Below are positions 18,030-28,640 of a stretch of DNA of 64,000 nucleotides, in pieces (position 1 is the stretch's first letter; every line of letters starts with the position of its first letter). Both the position numbers and the translations under genes were made by a program. This DNA comes from Stutzerimonas kunmingensis (GTDB taxonomy: Bacteria; Pseudomonadota; Gammaproteobacteria; Pseudomonadales; Pseudomonadaceae), in NCBI RefSeq assembly GCF_900114065.1, contig NZ_FORS01000002.1, forward strand, positions 558,001 through 622,000, read 5' to 3'. Under the pieces are notes generated by a model, which worked only from the letters and a program-made list of their open reading frames with translations, ran no database searches and was not told where the DNA came from.

Positions 18030-20836
18030 AAGACCTAACCGCAACCCTGAGATTGCAGTTTCACCGCGACTTCACCCTCGACGACGCTACCGCGCTGGTC
18101 GACTACTTCGCGGAACTCGGCATCAGCCACATCTATGCGTCCCCATTGCTGACCGCCCGCCCCGGCTCCATGCACGGCTATGACGTGATCGACCCGACCC
18201 GCATCAACCCTGAACTGGGCGGCGAACCGGCGTTGCAGCGTCTGGTGGAGGCCCTGCGCGGCAAGGGCATGGGGCTCATCCTCGACATCGTCTCCAACCA
18301 CATGGCTGTCGGTGGCTCGGGCAACGCCTGGTGGCTGGACGTACTCGAGTGGGGCCGCCGCAGCCCGTACGCGCAGTTCTTCGACATCGAGTGGAATTCG
18401 CCGGACCCCCTGCTCGAAGGCCAGTTGTTGGTGCCCTTCCTTGGCAGCGACTACGGCGAGGCGCTGCAGCAGGGCACCGTGAAGCTGCGCCTGGACGTTG
18501 ATAACGGCTCGCTGTACGCCGAGCATTACGAGCACCGTTTTCCGATCACCCCGCCGAGCTACGGCGAGGTGTTGCGTGCCGCCGATCATCCGCAGCTGCG
18601 TACCCTGGCGCAGCACTTCGATGCTCTGAAGACCGAGCCCGCGCCGTACCAGGCCGCTCGCTTGCTACGCACCGAGCTCGCCGAGCAGCTGCAGGACGCC
18701 AGTACTCGCCAGGCGCTGGAGCAGGCGCTCAATTGCTACGACTCCACTACCGATGACGGCTTCCGCCGCCTGCACAGCCTGCTGGAACGTCAGAACTATC
18801 GGCTGGCCAGCTGGCGGACCGCGGGTGACGACATCAACTGGCGGCGCTTCTTCGACATCAATGAGCTGGGCGGCCTGCGCGTCGAACGTCCGGTGGTGTT
18901 CGAGGAAACCCACGCCAAGATTTTCGAGCTGATCGGCGATGGCCTGGTCGACGGCCTGCGCATCGACCATATCGACGGGCTAGCCGACCCGCGCGGCTAT
19001 TGCCGACGCCTGCGCCGGCGTGTCGATCGGCTGAATGCCGGGCGCCCGCAGGACGCGGTGCAGGATCACGTGCCGATCTACGTCGAGAAGATTCTCGCCG
19101 GTGGCGAGCGGCTGCATGACGACTGGGGCGTGGACGGCACCACCGGTTACGAATTCATGAATCAGGTGTCGCTGCTGCAGCATGACCCGGCCGGTGAATC
19201 GCTGCTCTGCGCCTTGTGGAGCGAGACCAGCGGGCGTACCACCGATTTCATGGAAGAGGCTCGCCAGGCTCGCCAGCTGGTGCTGACCGGCCCGCTGGCG
19301 GGCGACTTCGAAACCGTCGCCCTGTCGCTTTTGCAGGTCGCCCGCGGCGACGTGATGACCCGCGACATTACCCTCGGCGCGATTCGCCGCGCCCTGCTGG
19401 AGCTGATCATTCACTTCCCGGTGTATCGCACCTACATTGCCGCACCGGGACGCCGCGAGGCCGATGAACCGTTCTTCCAGCAGGCGCTGGACGGCGCGAA
19501 GACGACCTTGAGCGAAGCCGACTGGCCGTTGCTCGAGCATCTGCAGCGCTGGCTCGGCGGCGAAAGCCTGCGGCAACTGCCACGCAGCCTGCGCAAGATT
19601 CGCCGTTACGCCTGCACACGCTTCCAGCAGCTGACCTCGCCGGCTGCGGCGAAGGCCGTGGAGGATACCGCCTGCTACCGCTCCGGCATTCTGCTGTCGC
19701 GCAACGATGTCGGCTTCGACCCGCAACACTTCAGCGCGCCATTGCAGGCATTCCACGACGAGTGCCTGCAACGCGCCGAGCACTTCCCGCGCAACATGCT
19801 GACCACCGCAACTCACGACCATAAGCGTGGCGAGGATACCCGCGCCCGCATCGCGGTAATCAGCGAGCGCGCCGAATGGTTTGCCGGCAAGGTGCGGCGC
19901 TGGCGCGAGATGAGTGCCAGCCACATCCAGCAGCTTGGTGACGGTGCGGCGCCCTCGCCCGGCGATGAGCTGATGCTGTTCCAGATTCTGCTCGGCAGCT
20001 GGCCGCTGGAGCTGCGGGCCGACGACAAGGCGGCGATGGAGCAGTACTGCACACGCATCCTGCAATGGCAGGAGAAAGCCCTGCGCGAGGCCAAGCTGCG
20101 CACCACCTGGAGCGACCCCAACAGCGATTACGAAAGCGCCTGCCGCCAGCACGTCGAGTACCTGCTACTCACCGGCGAAGGTGCACCATTACGGGACGAA
20201 ATCGCTGCGGCCGCTGCCGAACTGGCCCCTGCCGGTGCGTTGAACAGCCTTGTGCAAAGTCTGCTGCGCATGACCACCCCCGGCGTGCCCGACCTCTATC
20301 AGGGCACCGAGTACTGGGACTTCAGCCTGGTCGATCCCGACAATCGGCGGCCGGTGGACTTCACTGCACGGCAGCACAGCCTCGCCAGCGCGGCCTCACT
20401 CGATGAGCTGCTGCAAAGCTGGCACGACGGTCGCATCAAGCAAGCTGTGATCCGCCGCACACTGCAGCTGCGTCGACGCTACCCGCGGCTGTTCAGCGAA
20501 GGCCGCTATCTGCCGCTTGCGGTTTCTGGCGAGCAGGCCGAGCAGCTGCTGGCATTCGCCCGCGAGCTGGAAGGCGAGTGGGTGGTAGTCGTGGTGCCGC
20601 GGCTGGCAGCGGATCTGCTGGGGGATCGTGGAGTACCGAGCATTCCGGCGCAGCGCTGGGGCAACACCCGGATCGAACTGCCCGAGGCGCTAAACGGTAG
20701 TGAATTCGAGCGACTTTTCGACGGAACGACAGTCTCATCCCAACAAGCCAGCCTAGAGGTTGCGCGCGTTCTGGACGGACTATCGGCGGCCGTCCTGCAT
20801 ACGTCTATGACCGCAAATGGAGAATCCCAACAATGA
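18026..20836 (+). CDS. treY: Malto-oligosyltrehalose synthase TreY
   Basis: This large GH13 enzyme (936 residues) rearranges the reducing-end alpha-1,4 bond of a maltodextrin to alpha,alpha-1,1, giving a substrate for TreZ. Diagnostic parts are the N-terminus RLQFHRDFTLDDATALVDYFAELGISHIYASPLLTARPGSMHGYDVIDPT, ILDIVSNHMAV, DGLRIDHIDGLADPRGYCRRL (nucleophile Asp), YVEKIL (Glu), TATHDHKRGEDTRARI and the C-terminal GVPDLYQGTEYWDFSLVDPDNRRPVD. Both ends overlap neighbours by four bases. Confidence 0.96.
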   Translation: MKDLTATLRLQFHRDFTLDDATALVDYFAELGISHIYASPLLTARPGSMHGYDVIDPTRINPELGGEPALQRLVEALRGKGMGLILDIVSNHMAVGGSGNAWWLDVLEWGRRSPYAQFFDIEWNSPDPLLEGQLLVPFLGSDYGEALQQGTVKLRLDVDNGSLYAEHYEHRFPITPPSYGEVLRAADHPQLRTLAQHFDALKTEPAPYQAARLLRTELAEQLQDASTRQALEQALNCYDSTTDDGFRRLHSLLERQNYRLASWRTAGDDINWRRFFDINELGGLRVERPVVFEETHAKIFELIGDGLVDGLRIDHIDGLADPRGYCRRLRRRVDRLNAGRPQDAVQDHVPIYVEKILAGGERLHDDWGVDGTTGYEFMNQVSLLQHDPAGESLLCALWSETSGRTTDFMEEARQARQLVLTGPLAGDFETVALSLLQVARGDVMTRDITLGAIRRALLELIIHFPVYRTYIAAPGRREADEPFFQQALDGAKTTLSEADWPLLEHLQRWLGGESLRQLPRSLRKIRRYACTRFQQLTSPAAAKAVEDTACYRSGILLSRNDVGFDPQHFSAPLQAFHDECLQRAEHFPRNMLTTATHDHKRGEDTRARIAVISERAEWFAGKVRRWREMSASHIQQLGDGAAPSPGDELMLFQILLGSWPLELRADDKAAMEQYCTRILQWQEKALREAKLRTTWSDPNSDYESACRQHVEYLLLTGEGAPLRDEIAAAAAELAPAGALNSLVQSLLRMTTPGVPDLYQGTEYWDFSLVDPDNRRPVDFTARQHSLASAASLDELLQSWHDGRIKQAVIRRTLQLRRRYPRLFSEGRYLPLAVSGEQAEQLLAFARELEGEWVVVVVPRLAADLLGDRGVPSIPAQRWGNTRIELPEALNGSEFERLFDGTTVSSQQASLEVARVLDGLSAAVLHTSMTANGESQQ

Positions 20837-21186
20837 GTTCAGAAGAGCAACGTATCCGCGAGTTCGCTTATCAGATCTGGCAATCCGAAGGTTGCCCGGA
20901 AGGGGAAGATGAACGCCATTGGGCCATGGCGCGCAAGCTGGTCGAGGCCGAATACGGCGCTGCCGATGCCAAACCCGCCAGTCGTCCACGCAAGACCGCT
21001 ACCAAACCCACCGACGCCACACCAAAAGCCAAGGCCAAAGCCAAGGACGTGAAGGATGCGAAGGACGCGCCAGCTGCCAAACCCCGCGCGAGCCGTGCCG
21101 CACCCAAGGCTGGCACCGATGCCAAGGCCGGTACACCCGAAACCATCAAAAAAACACGCACCCCGCGCGCGAAGAAGGAAAGCTGA
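20833..21186 (+). CDS. DUF2934 protein with a Lys/Ala/Pro-rich histone-like tail
   Basis: The 117-residue protein has a short N-terminal DUF2934 domain (about 5-40: RIREFAYQIWQSEGCPEGEDERHWAMARKLVEAEY) and a basic, low-complexity tail of about 70 residues rich in Lys, Ala, Pro and Thr, like the tails of AlgP and histone H1. The tail suggests DNA, RNA or polyanion binding; no function is established for this family as far as I know. Its ATG overlaps the treY stop, so it is coupled to trehalose synthesis, and 98 bases separate it from glgX. Confidence 0.8.
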   Translation: MSSEEQRIREFAYQIWQSEGCPEGEDERHWAMARKLVEAEYGAADAKPASRPRKTATKPTDATPKAKAKAKDVKDAKDAPAAKPRASRAAPKAGTDAKAGTPETIKKTRTPRAKKES

Positions 21187-21284
21187 CCGGCGGCAGGCAT
21201 CTTGTCGGCGTCGGATCGGTCGAATGATCGTCCGCGCCGACACCCGCCTCGGCACGCCATCCGGAATCCGCCTTTGGAGATTTC

Positions 21285-23435
<2,151 letters not shown>

Positions 23436-23441
23436 GCAAAT

Positions 23442-23469
23442 GCGCCTCGGCCCAGTGCGGCCGGGGCGC
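23442..23469 (+). terminator. GC-rich hairpin after glgX
   Basis: An 11-bp stem with one G-U pair and a 6-base loop lies seven bases after the glgX stop. The following bases are only moderately T-rich. Probably the end of the glgA-glgX operon transcript. Confidence 0.5.
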
Positions 23470-23537
23470 TTATGCTGGCTTTCTCCGGGATCGCGTGCCT
23501 GGCATCCATTGCTGCCCCTTCCACACCAACTTGTTTT

Positions 23538-23573
23538 GTGGGGCGGGGCCGCAAGGCCTCGACCGCGAAGAGG
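23538..23573 (+). repeat. degenerate Pseudomonas REP-like element
   Basis: A GTGGGGCGGGG core and a GACCGCGAA end match the Pseudomonas REP pattern GTGGGAGCGG...GACCGCGA with extra internal bases. Similar elements occur at 23680, 31734, 31867 and 45539. Confidence 0.45.
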
Positions 23574-23679
23574 TGCTTCAACAGTTCAGCGGCACGGCTG
23601 GCTTGGCGTCCCTGAATTTCGCCGCGCGGAAATCGGGCTATAGACGCCCTTCCCACCTCACGCCAAATCCATAACGGAT

Positions 23680-23701
23680 GTGGGAGCGATCTCGACCGCA
23701 A
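23680..23701 (+). repeat. Pseudomonas REP element
   Basis: GTGGGAGCGATCTCGACCGC shares the pattern of the copy at 31867 (GTGGGAGCGGTCTTGACCGC). Intergenic position and short imperfect dyad are typical of REP units. Confidence 0.6.
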
Positions 23702-23875
23702 AGCTCCTGTACCGCCACAGACTTAGTCCCGCGCCCACGCGCAAAAAACGACACGCGGTAGTGAACCTCATCGCGTGACTCAAGTCCCAAAACCAGCGCG
23801 GCCCCCTAACCAACCCAACGGATTCGTTCTGCTCGTCGCCGGCAGCCTTGTCTTTTCCGTGATGGATCACACGTC

Positions 23876-24727
23876 ATGCTCTCTCTGCGACCGCTTTTGT
23901 ATCCCCTTCTATTCCTGCTCGGGCTGGCACCTCTGGTGCCGGCCTTGGCCGCCAGCAACCAGGCAAAAGCCGACAAACCGGGCTCGGTGCGCCTGTTCAT
24001 CAACCGTGCCGGCAGCGGCAAGGCGATGGACGTCAGCAACACGCTGGAAGTGCCGGTCGAGGTCACCTTGCGGCTGACGCGCATGGTCAACGTGGCCGGC
24101 GTCGGCAAGGGTGTGATTCGCAAGACCATACCGGCCAACAGCCGCGTTCGCGTGGCTACCCTGAGCAAGCGCAAGGCCGGCGGGCCAATAATGTTCAAGC
24201 ATTCGTTCAGCTACGCGATGCTGTTCTCGCCGGAGCCGGATCAGCCTGACTCGGTTTCGATCGAAGGGCCGGCGTACGCGCTGCCGTGGCAAGGCGGGCC
24301 GTTCCGCATCTCCCAAGGCGCTGGCGGCGACTTCAGCCACAACTCGCCGAGCGGTCGTTATGCGGTGGATATCGCCATGCCTGTCGGCACCCCTATCGTG
24401 GCGGCTCGGGCGGGCACCGTGGTGAAGATTCGCAACGGCCAGGGCGGCCGGTTTCCCGACCCGGCCGGCAACTACGTGCGCATCGAACACGAGGACGGCA
24501 CCCACAGCGCCTACCTGCATCTGAGCCGCGGATCGGTGCGGGTCAAGCCAGGGCAGCAGGTCAAGCTCGGCACGCTGTTGGGCAAGTCCGGCAACACCGG
24601 CCGCAGCACCGGACCACACCTGCACTTCGTGGTGCAAAAGGCCTATGGCAGCTCGATGTTGTCGATCCCCTTCCGCTTCAACCAGCCGGTTAGCTCGCTG
24701 CCCAACTTTGCGCTGAGCAGTCAGTAA
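23876..24727 (+). CDS. M23 family peptidase, exported
   Basis: The 283-residue protein has a signal peptide (LLYPLLFLLGLAPLVPALAA), an N-terminal beta-rich region (about 35-130) and a C-terminal LytM/M23 domain (about 140-270). Zinc-binding positions are visible as SHNSPSGRYAVDIAMPVGTPI (His and Asp) and HLHF. The domain is the subtype in which the first His lies well before the YAxD motif. It probably cuts peptidoglycan cross-links or acts as an envelope-associated hydrolase; the substrate is not shown by sequence. The gene converges with the cytochrome b561 fusion gene, nine bases apart. Confidence 0.85.
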   Translation: MLSLRPLLYPLLFLLGLAPLVPALAASNQAKADKPGSVRLFINRAGSGKAMDVSNTLEVPVEVTLRLTRMVNVAGVGKGVIRKTIPANSRVRVATLSKRKAGGPIMFKHSFSYAMLFSPEPDQPDSVSIEGPAYALPWQGGPFRISQGAGGDFSHNSPSGRYAVDIAMPVGTPIVAARAGTVVKIRNGQGGRFPDPAGNYVRIEHEDGTHSAYLHLSRGSVRVKPGQQVKLGTLLGKSGNTGRSTGPHLHFVVQKAYGSSMLSIPFRFNQPVSSLPNFALSSQ

Positions 24728-24736
24728 AGCCAGGGC

Positions 24737-25576
24737 CTAGAGCATGCGCTGCATGATGTCGTCGCGCTTGACCAGGCGGTGATACAGCGCAGCGCCGATA
24801 TGCCCGAGCACCAGCAGAACGGTGAGCCAGGCCAGCGGTGAATGCACGCTGCCGCGCGAGGCGGCCCAGGCGATCTCCGGGCCTTTCTCCACCAGTTGCT
24901 GGCCGAACACCTTGACCCCGTAGCCATTGCCGATCAGATACAGCAGACCGCTGATCGGCATCAGCAACATGCAGCCGTACAGTGCCAGATGACCGCCCTT
25001 GACCAGCCATGCTGTGGCCGGGTCATGCGGCGGGCGCTGTTTGAGCTGGCTCGCCGCCCAGGCGATGCGCAGCACTACCAGTACCAGCAGCACCGCGCCA
25101 AGGGAAACATGCCAGGGCACCAGGGTCTGCCCGACCCAGTGCTCGCCTTCGGCGATGCGGTCGCCGAGCTTGAGAAACTGCCAGACGATCAGTAGTGCCA
25201 TCAGCCAGTGGAATGCTCGCGAAACCGTGCCGTAGCGACTTCTGGAGTCGACCGCCGAGTTCGCGTTCGCAGCGGCTCCGGGCGGCTGGCCCGCTTCGGA
25301 TTGCCAGTCGATCCGCAGGCGCTCTTCCCCCGCCATACGCGCCAGGTGATCGGCCACTACCTTCTGCAACTGCAGCGCTTTGTCCTGATCGGCTGCTTCC
25401 AGATGCGCGTTCAGGTATCCCTCACCGGCGTGCAGATCACAGCGGCCGATCGGCAGCTCGATGGTCCCGCCCTGCTCGTCCAGTTGCACGGGAAACTTGT
25501 GCCGCCAGTGGTTGCACAGCCGCTTGATCAGCCGCAACGGGTTCTCTGCCGCGATACGGGCATGTGATCGATACAT
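24737..25576 (-). CDS. DUF2218-cytochrome b561 fusion protein
   Basis: The 279-residue protein joins two families. Residues 1-95 match DUF2218 (ENPLRLIKRLCNHWRHKFPVQLDEQGGTIELPIGRCDLHA, ending ERLRIDWQ). After a short Ala/Asn linker, residues 113-279 form a four-helix cytochrome b561 (SRAFHWLMALLIVWQFLKLG; VPWHVSLGAVLLVLVVLRIAW; GHLALYGCMLLMPISGLLYL; VHSPLAWLTVLLVLGHIGAALYHRLVKRDDIMQRML), with the His residues that bind two b-type haems. Cytochrome b561 carries quinol electrons in the inner membrane. DUF2218 proteins are usually separate small soluble proteins, so the cytoplasmic domain may sense or regulate. No frameshift is needed to read through. Confidence 0.85.
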   Translation of the reverse strand: MYRSHARIAAENPLRLIKRLCNHWRHKFPVQLDEQGGTIELPIGRCDLHAGEGYLNAHLEAADQDKALQLQKVVADHLARMAGEERLRIDWQSEAGQPPGAAANANSAVDSRSRYGTVSRAFHWLMALLIVWQFLKLGDRIAEGEHWVGQTLVPWHVSLGAVLLVLVVLRIAWAASQLKQRPPHDPATAWLVKGGHLALYGCMLLMPISGLLYLIGNGYGVKVFGQQLVEKGPEIAWAASRGSVHSPLAWLTVLLVLGHIGAALYHRLVKRDDIMQRML

Positions 25577-25605
25577 CGCTTGTTCTCCTGTAGAAATTTG
25601 CCCTG

Positions 25606-26433
25606 TCAGCCGAAGCGATAGGCGGACAGCGTGGTGTGCATGACGCGGTCACTGAAGACCTTGCGTCCGATGGAGTCGCCACCCGCGCCGGCCGCCACCA
25701 GCAGCGGAAGCAGATGTTCCTCGGCGCGCGGCGGATGACAGAGGCGTGCAGACGGCGCCTGGTCCCAGCTTTGCAGCGCGAGGTCGCGTTGCGCGGGCGC
25801 GGTTTCGACCGCAGCGCTCAGCCAATGATCGAACTCGTCGGAGATCGGCGCGAAACGAGGGTCGCCGTAGCCACGCATGTTGTGAAAGCTCATGCCGCTG
25901 CCGACGATCAGCACCCCGTCCTTGCGCAAGCCCTGCAAGGCACGACCGGCCTCGATATGTGCCTGCGGGTCGAGGTCGCTGCGCAACGAAAGCTGCACCA
26001 CCGGGATATCCGCGTCGGGAAACATCAGCTTCAGCGGGATGAACACGCCGTGGTCGAAGCCGCGCTGTGCGTCCTCATGGCCACCGAGCGAAGCGTCTTC
26101 GAGCAGACCGGCGATACGCGCAGCCAGCCGCGGCTCACCTGCAGTCGGATAGCGCAGCTCATAGGTGTGCGGCGGAAAGCCGTGATAGTCGTAGACCAAT
26201 GCCGGCCGCGCAGCGCTGGTGACGCTGAACGTCGACTGCAGCCAGTGCCCGGAAATCAGCACGATGGCCGTCGGTTTCGCCGGCAGTGTCGCGGCGATGC
26301 CCCTGAGGAAATCAGCCATGGCGTTCCAGGCGGTCGGCGGGTTCCACTCCATGAAGAAGCAAGGCCCGGCGCCATGCGGCACGAACAGCGTCGGCATGGT
26401 TCGATCGGTAGCAGGATCACTGGCAATCATCAT
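25606..26433 (-). CDS. DODA-type extradiol ring-opening dioxygenase (YgiD-like)
   Basis: The 275-residue protein belongs to the class III extradiol dioxygenase family acting on catechols such as DOPA. Metal-ligand histidines are seen in PTLFVPHGAGP, VLISGHWLQS and QRGFDHGVFIPLKLMF, with a further conserved GSGMSFHNMRGYG. GGGAG precedes two adjacent ATG codons (26433 and 26430), either of which may start. It is divergent from a LysR gene with 100 bases between, a classic regulator-target arrangement. The physiological substrate is unknown. Confidence 0.88.
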   Translation of the reverse strand: MMIASDPATDRTMPTLFVPHGAGPCFFMEWNPPTAWNAMADFLRGIAATLPAKPTAIVLISGHWLQSTFSVTSAARPALVYDYHGFPPHTYELRYPTAGEPRLAARIAGLLEDASLGGHEDAQRGFDHGVFIPLKLMFPDADIPVVQLSLRSDLDPQAHIEAGRALQGLRKDGVLIVGSGMSFHNMRGYGDPRFAPISDEFDHWLSAAVETAPAQRDLALQSWDQAPSARLCHPPRAEEHLLPLLVAAGAGGDSIGRKVFSDRVMHTTLSAYRFG

Positions 26434-26459
26434 CGGGCTCCCTGAAGGACGTGCGACAA

Positions 26460-26494
26460 AGCATGACCTACACTCAATAGTGATAGAACATGCT
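26460..26494. promoter_or_regulatory. inverted repeat in the dioxygenase/LysR divergent gap
   Basis: AGCATG (26460-26465) and CATGCT (26489-26494) form an inverted repeat with a 23-base AT-rich spacer, midway between the two divergent starts. It is a candidate LysR binding region; the arms are short and the call is tentative. Confidence 0.35.
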
Positions 26495-26533
26495 AAAAAG
26501 CACAGACAGTTTTAACCATTAGTAGGAGCTGCG

Positions 26534-27454
26534 ATGCTCGACAGAATCACTGGCATGCGCGTATTCGCCCGCGCTGCCACGGCTGGCAGCCTCTCGGCGG
26601 CGGCGCGCCATCTGGAAATGTCGCCAGCGATGGCCAGCAAACATGTCGATGCGCTGGAGGCCCGTCTCGGGGTCAAGTTGTTCCACCGCAGCACCCGCCG
26701 CCTGAGCCTGACCGAGGCCGGCAGCAACTATCTGGAGGCCTGCCAGCGCATCCTCCCGGAGATAGAGGAAGCCGAGGCCAGCGTTGCGTCGCAGCGGATC
26801 GAGGCCACCGGGCTGTTGCGCATGAATGTGCCGCTGACGTTCGGCACGCAATTTATCGCCCCGCTCATTCCGGAGTTCAGCCGTCGCCATCCCGCGGTGA
26901 AAGTGGAACTCGGCCTGACCGACAGCCGGATCGACCTGATCGATGGCGGCTGGGACATGGCCGTTCGCATTGGCAGGCTGCAGGACAGTCCCATGCAGGC
27001 CCGCCAGCTTGCCGATTCCCCATTGTTGGTCTGTGCCGCGCCGCGCTATCTGGATGAGCGAGGCGTGCCGCGCAGCGTCGCCGACCTGGGGCAGCACAAC
27101 TGTCTCGGCTACAGCCTGGCTAGCCTCGCCGCGGGCAAGGTCTGGCCGTTCGGTCGCAATGCCGAGGTGCGGATCGCAGTCAACGGCGACCTGGTCGCCA
27201 ACAATGGGGAAGCCCTGGTGGCCGCCGCGGTCGGTGGACAGGGCGTGATCTACCAGCCGCAATTCATTGTCGCCAGGGCGTTGCGCAGCGGTGAACTGGT
27301 CGCCCTCGAGCTGGATCAGCCGTGCGTCGAGCTTGGTGGAATTCACGTCGTCTACCCGCCCGATAGACGTCCTCCGGCCAAGGTCCGGGTGATGATCGAT
27401 TATCTGGTCGACGCCTTTTCCGCTGACCTGCCGTGGAGCCTGTCGCCGGACTGA
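26534..27454 (+). CDS. LysR-family regulator, divergent from the dioxygenase gene
   Basis: The 306-residue protein has the winged helix-turn-helix (MRVFARAATAGSLSAAARHLEMSPAMASKHVDALEARLGVKLFHRSTRRLSLTEAG) and a LysR effector domain. AGGAG lies upstream of the ATG at good spacing. It belongs to the DsdC/AaeR-like group of regulators that often act on adjacent oxidoreductases; control of the dioxygenase is inferred from the divergent layout. Confidence 0.9.
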   Translation: MLDRITGMRVFARAATAGSLSAAARHLEMSPAMASKHVDALEARLGVKLFHRSTRRLSLTEAGSNYLEACQRILPEIEEAEASVASQRIEATGLLRMNVPLTFGTQFIAPLIPEFSRRHPAVKVELGLTDSRIDLIDGGWDMAVRIGRLQDSPMQARQLADSPLLVCAAPRYLDERGVPRSVADLGQHNCLGYSLASLAAGKVWPFGRNAEVRIAVNGDLVANNGEALVAAAVGGQGVIYQPQFIVARALRSGELVALELDQPCVELGGIHVVYPPDRRPPAKVRVMIDYLVDAFSADLPWSLSPD

Positions 27455-27614
27455 ATCCGGTCCAGTACAGCCGCAAGACCGCGGTCCAGAGCGCAACCCG
27501 CACGCTAAAACTGCCACCACCGCGATAGAAAAGGTGAACCGCTACTGCGCGCAAAAGTCGGAACAGATGTGCGCATCGGCGATTGCGCACCTGTCTGGGC
27601 GAATTGGAGTGGTT

Positions 27615-27713
27615 ATGAAAGCGGTCAACCCCATCACCGGTGAAACGCCCTGCGTAGCAGCTACCGCCGCCAGTAATCCGGCAAGCGCCTCGTCTGTCCT
27701 GATTGCACGGTAG
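27615..27713 (+). CDS. possible 32-residue ORF
   Basis: An ATG with GGAG five bases upstream opens a 32-codon frame (MKAVNPITGETPC..., Ala/Ser-rich) that ends nine bases before the DUF72 gene. It could be a leader peptide or chance. I recognise no family. Confidence 0.22.
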   Translation: MKAVNPITGETPCVAATAASNPASASSVLIAR

Positions 27714-27722
27714 GGCCCGTCC

Positions 27723-28640
27723 ATGGCGAACATTCATATCGGTATATCCGGCTGGCGTTATGCGCCCTGGCGCGGCGATTTCTACCCCAAGGGGCTGACG
27801 CAGAAGAAGGAACTGCAGTTCGCCTCGCGCGCGGTGAGCAGCATCGAGATCAATGGCTCGTTCTATTCGCTGCAGACCCCGGAACGCTATGCCGACTGGT
27901 ACGCCGATACGCCAAAGGGCTTCGTTTTCAGCATCAAGGGGCCGCGCTACATAACCCACGTGCGCCGTCTTAACGATGTGGAGAAACCGATCGCCAACTT
28001 CTTCGCTTCGGGAATCTTCCAGCTCAAGGAAAAACTCGGGCCGATCCTCTGGCAGTTCCCGCCTTCGTTCAAATTCGATGCGGAACTGTTCGAGACTTTT
28101 CTTCGCCAGCTGCCCCACGACACCGAAGCCGCGCTGGCCATCGCCAAAGGATGCGAGCCCCGCATGGAGGGGCGCAGCTACCTGTCCATCGACCGCAAGC
28201 GGCCGATGCGGCATGCGGTGGAAATCCGCAACGCCAGTTTCGCCGCGCCCGAATTCATCGACCTGCTGCGCAAGTACCGGGTCGCGCTGGTGGTGGCCGA
28301 CACCGCCGGCAAGTGGCCGCACCTAGAAGACCTCACCAGCGACTTCGTCTACATCCGCCTGCATGGCGCGGAGGAGCTCTATACCAGCGGTTACACCGAT
28401 GCCGCGCTGGACCACTGGTGCCAACGCATCCAGCGCTGGAGCGACGGCGACCAGCCCGATGACGCGCGACTGACCAGCCCGCGCAAGCCGCGGCCGCGCA
28501 AATCCCGCGCGGTGTACTGCTATTTCGACAACGACGTGAAGGTTCGCGCGCCCTATGACGCGCGGCAACTGCTGCGCCGGCTCGGCCTGGATGAACACCT
28601 GCAGGCCACGCCTGGCCAACTGGAAGGAGCAATGGTTTGA
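27723..28640 (+). CDS. DUF72 domain protein
   Basis: The 305-residue protein is a DUF72 TIM-barrel-like protein (NIHIGISGWRYAPWRGDFYPKGLTQKKELQFASRAVSSIEINGSFYSLQ; FVFSIKGPRYITHVRRL; GPILWQFPPSFKFD; FVYIRLHGAEELYTSGYTD; AVYCYFDNDVKVRAPYDA). The family fold resembles Xyl-isomerase/endonuclease IV barrels; function is unknown. The stop overlaps the start of the next gene, tying it to the ybhP-clsB-ybhN-like operon. Confidence 0.92.
   Translation: MANIHIGISGWRYAPWRGDFYPKGLTQKKELQFASRAVSSIEINGSFYSLQTPERYADWYADTPKGFVFSIKGPRYITHVRRLNDVEKPIANFFASGIFQLKEKLGPILWQFPPSFKFDAELFETFLRQLPHDTEAALAIAKGCEPRMEGRSYLSIDRKRPMRHAVEIRNASFAAPEFIDLLRKYRVALVVADTAGKWPHLEDLTSDFVYIRLHGAEELYTSGYTDAALDHWCQRIQRWSDGDQPDDARLTSPRKPRPRKSRAVYCYFDNDVKVRAPYDARQLLRRLGLDEHLQATPGQLEGAMV

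Larger units (their letters stand above)
23436..23875. other. 440-base intergenic stretch without a convincing gene
   Basis: Apart from the glgX hairpin and two REP-like sequences I see nothing coding: the open frames have poor codon use and no start signals. The region separates the glucan operon from the M23 peptidase gene and should hold the peptidase promoter, which I cannot place. Confidence 0.6.
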
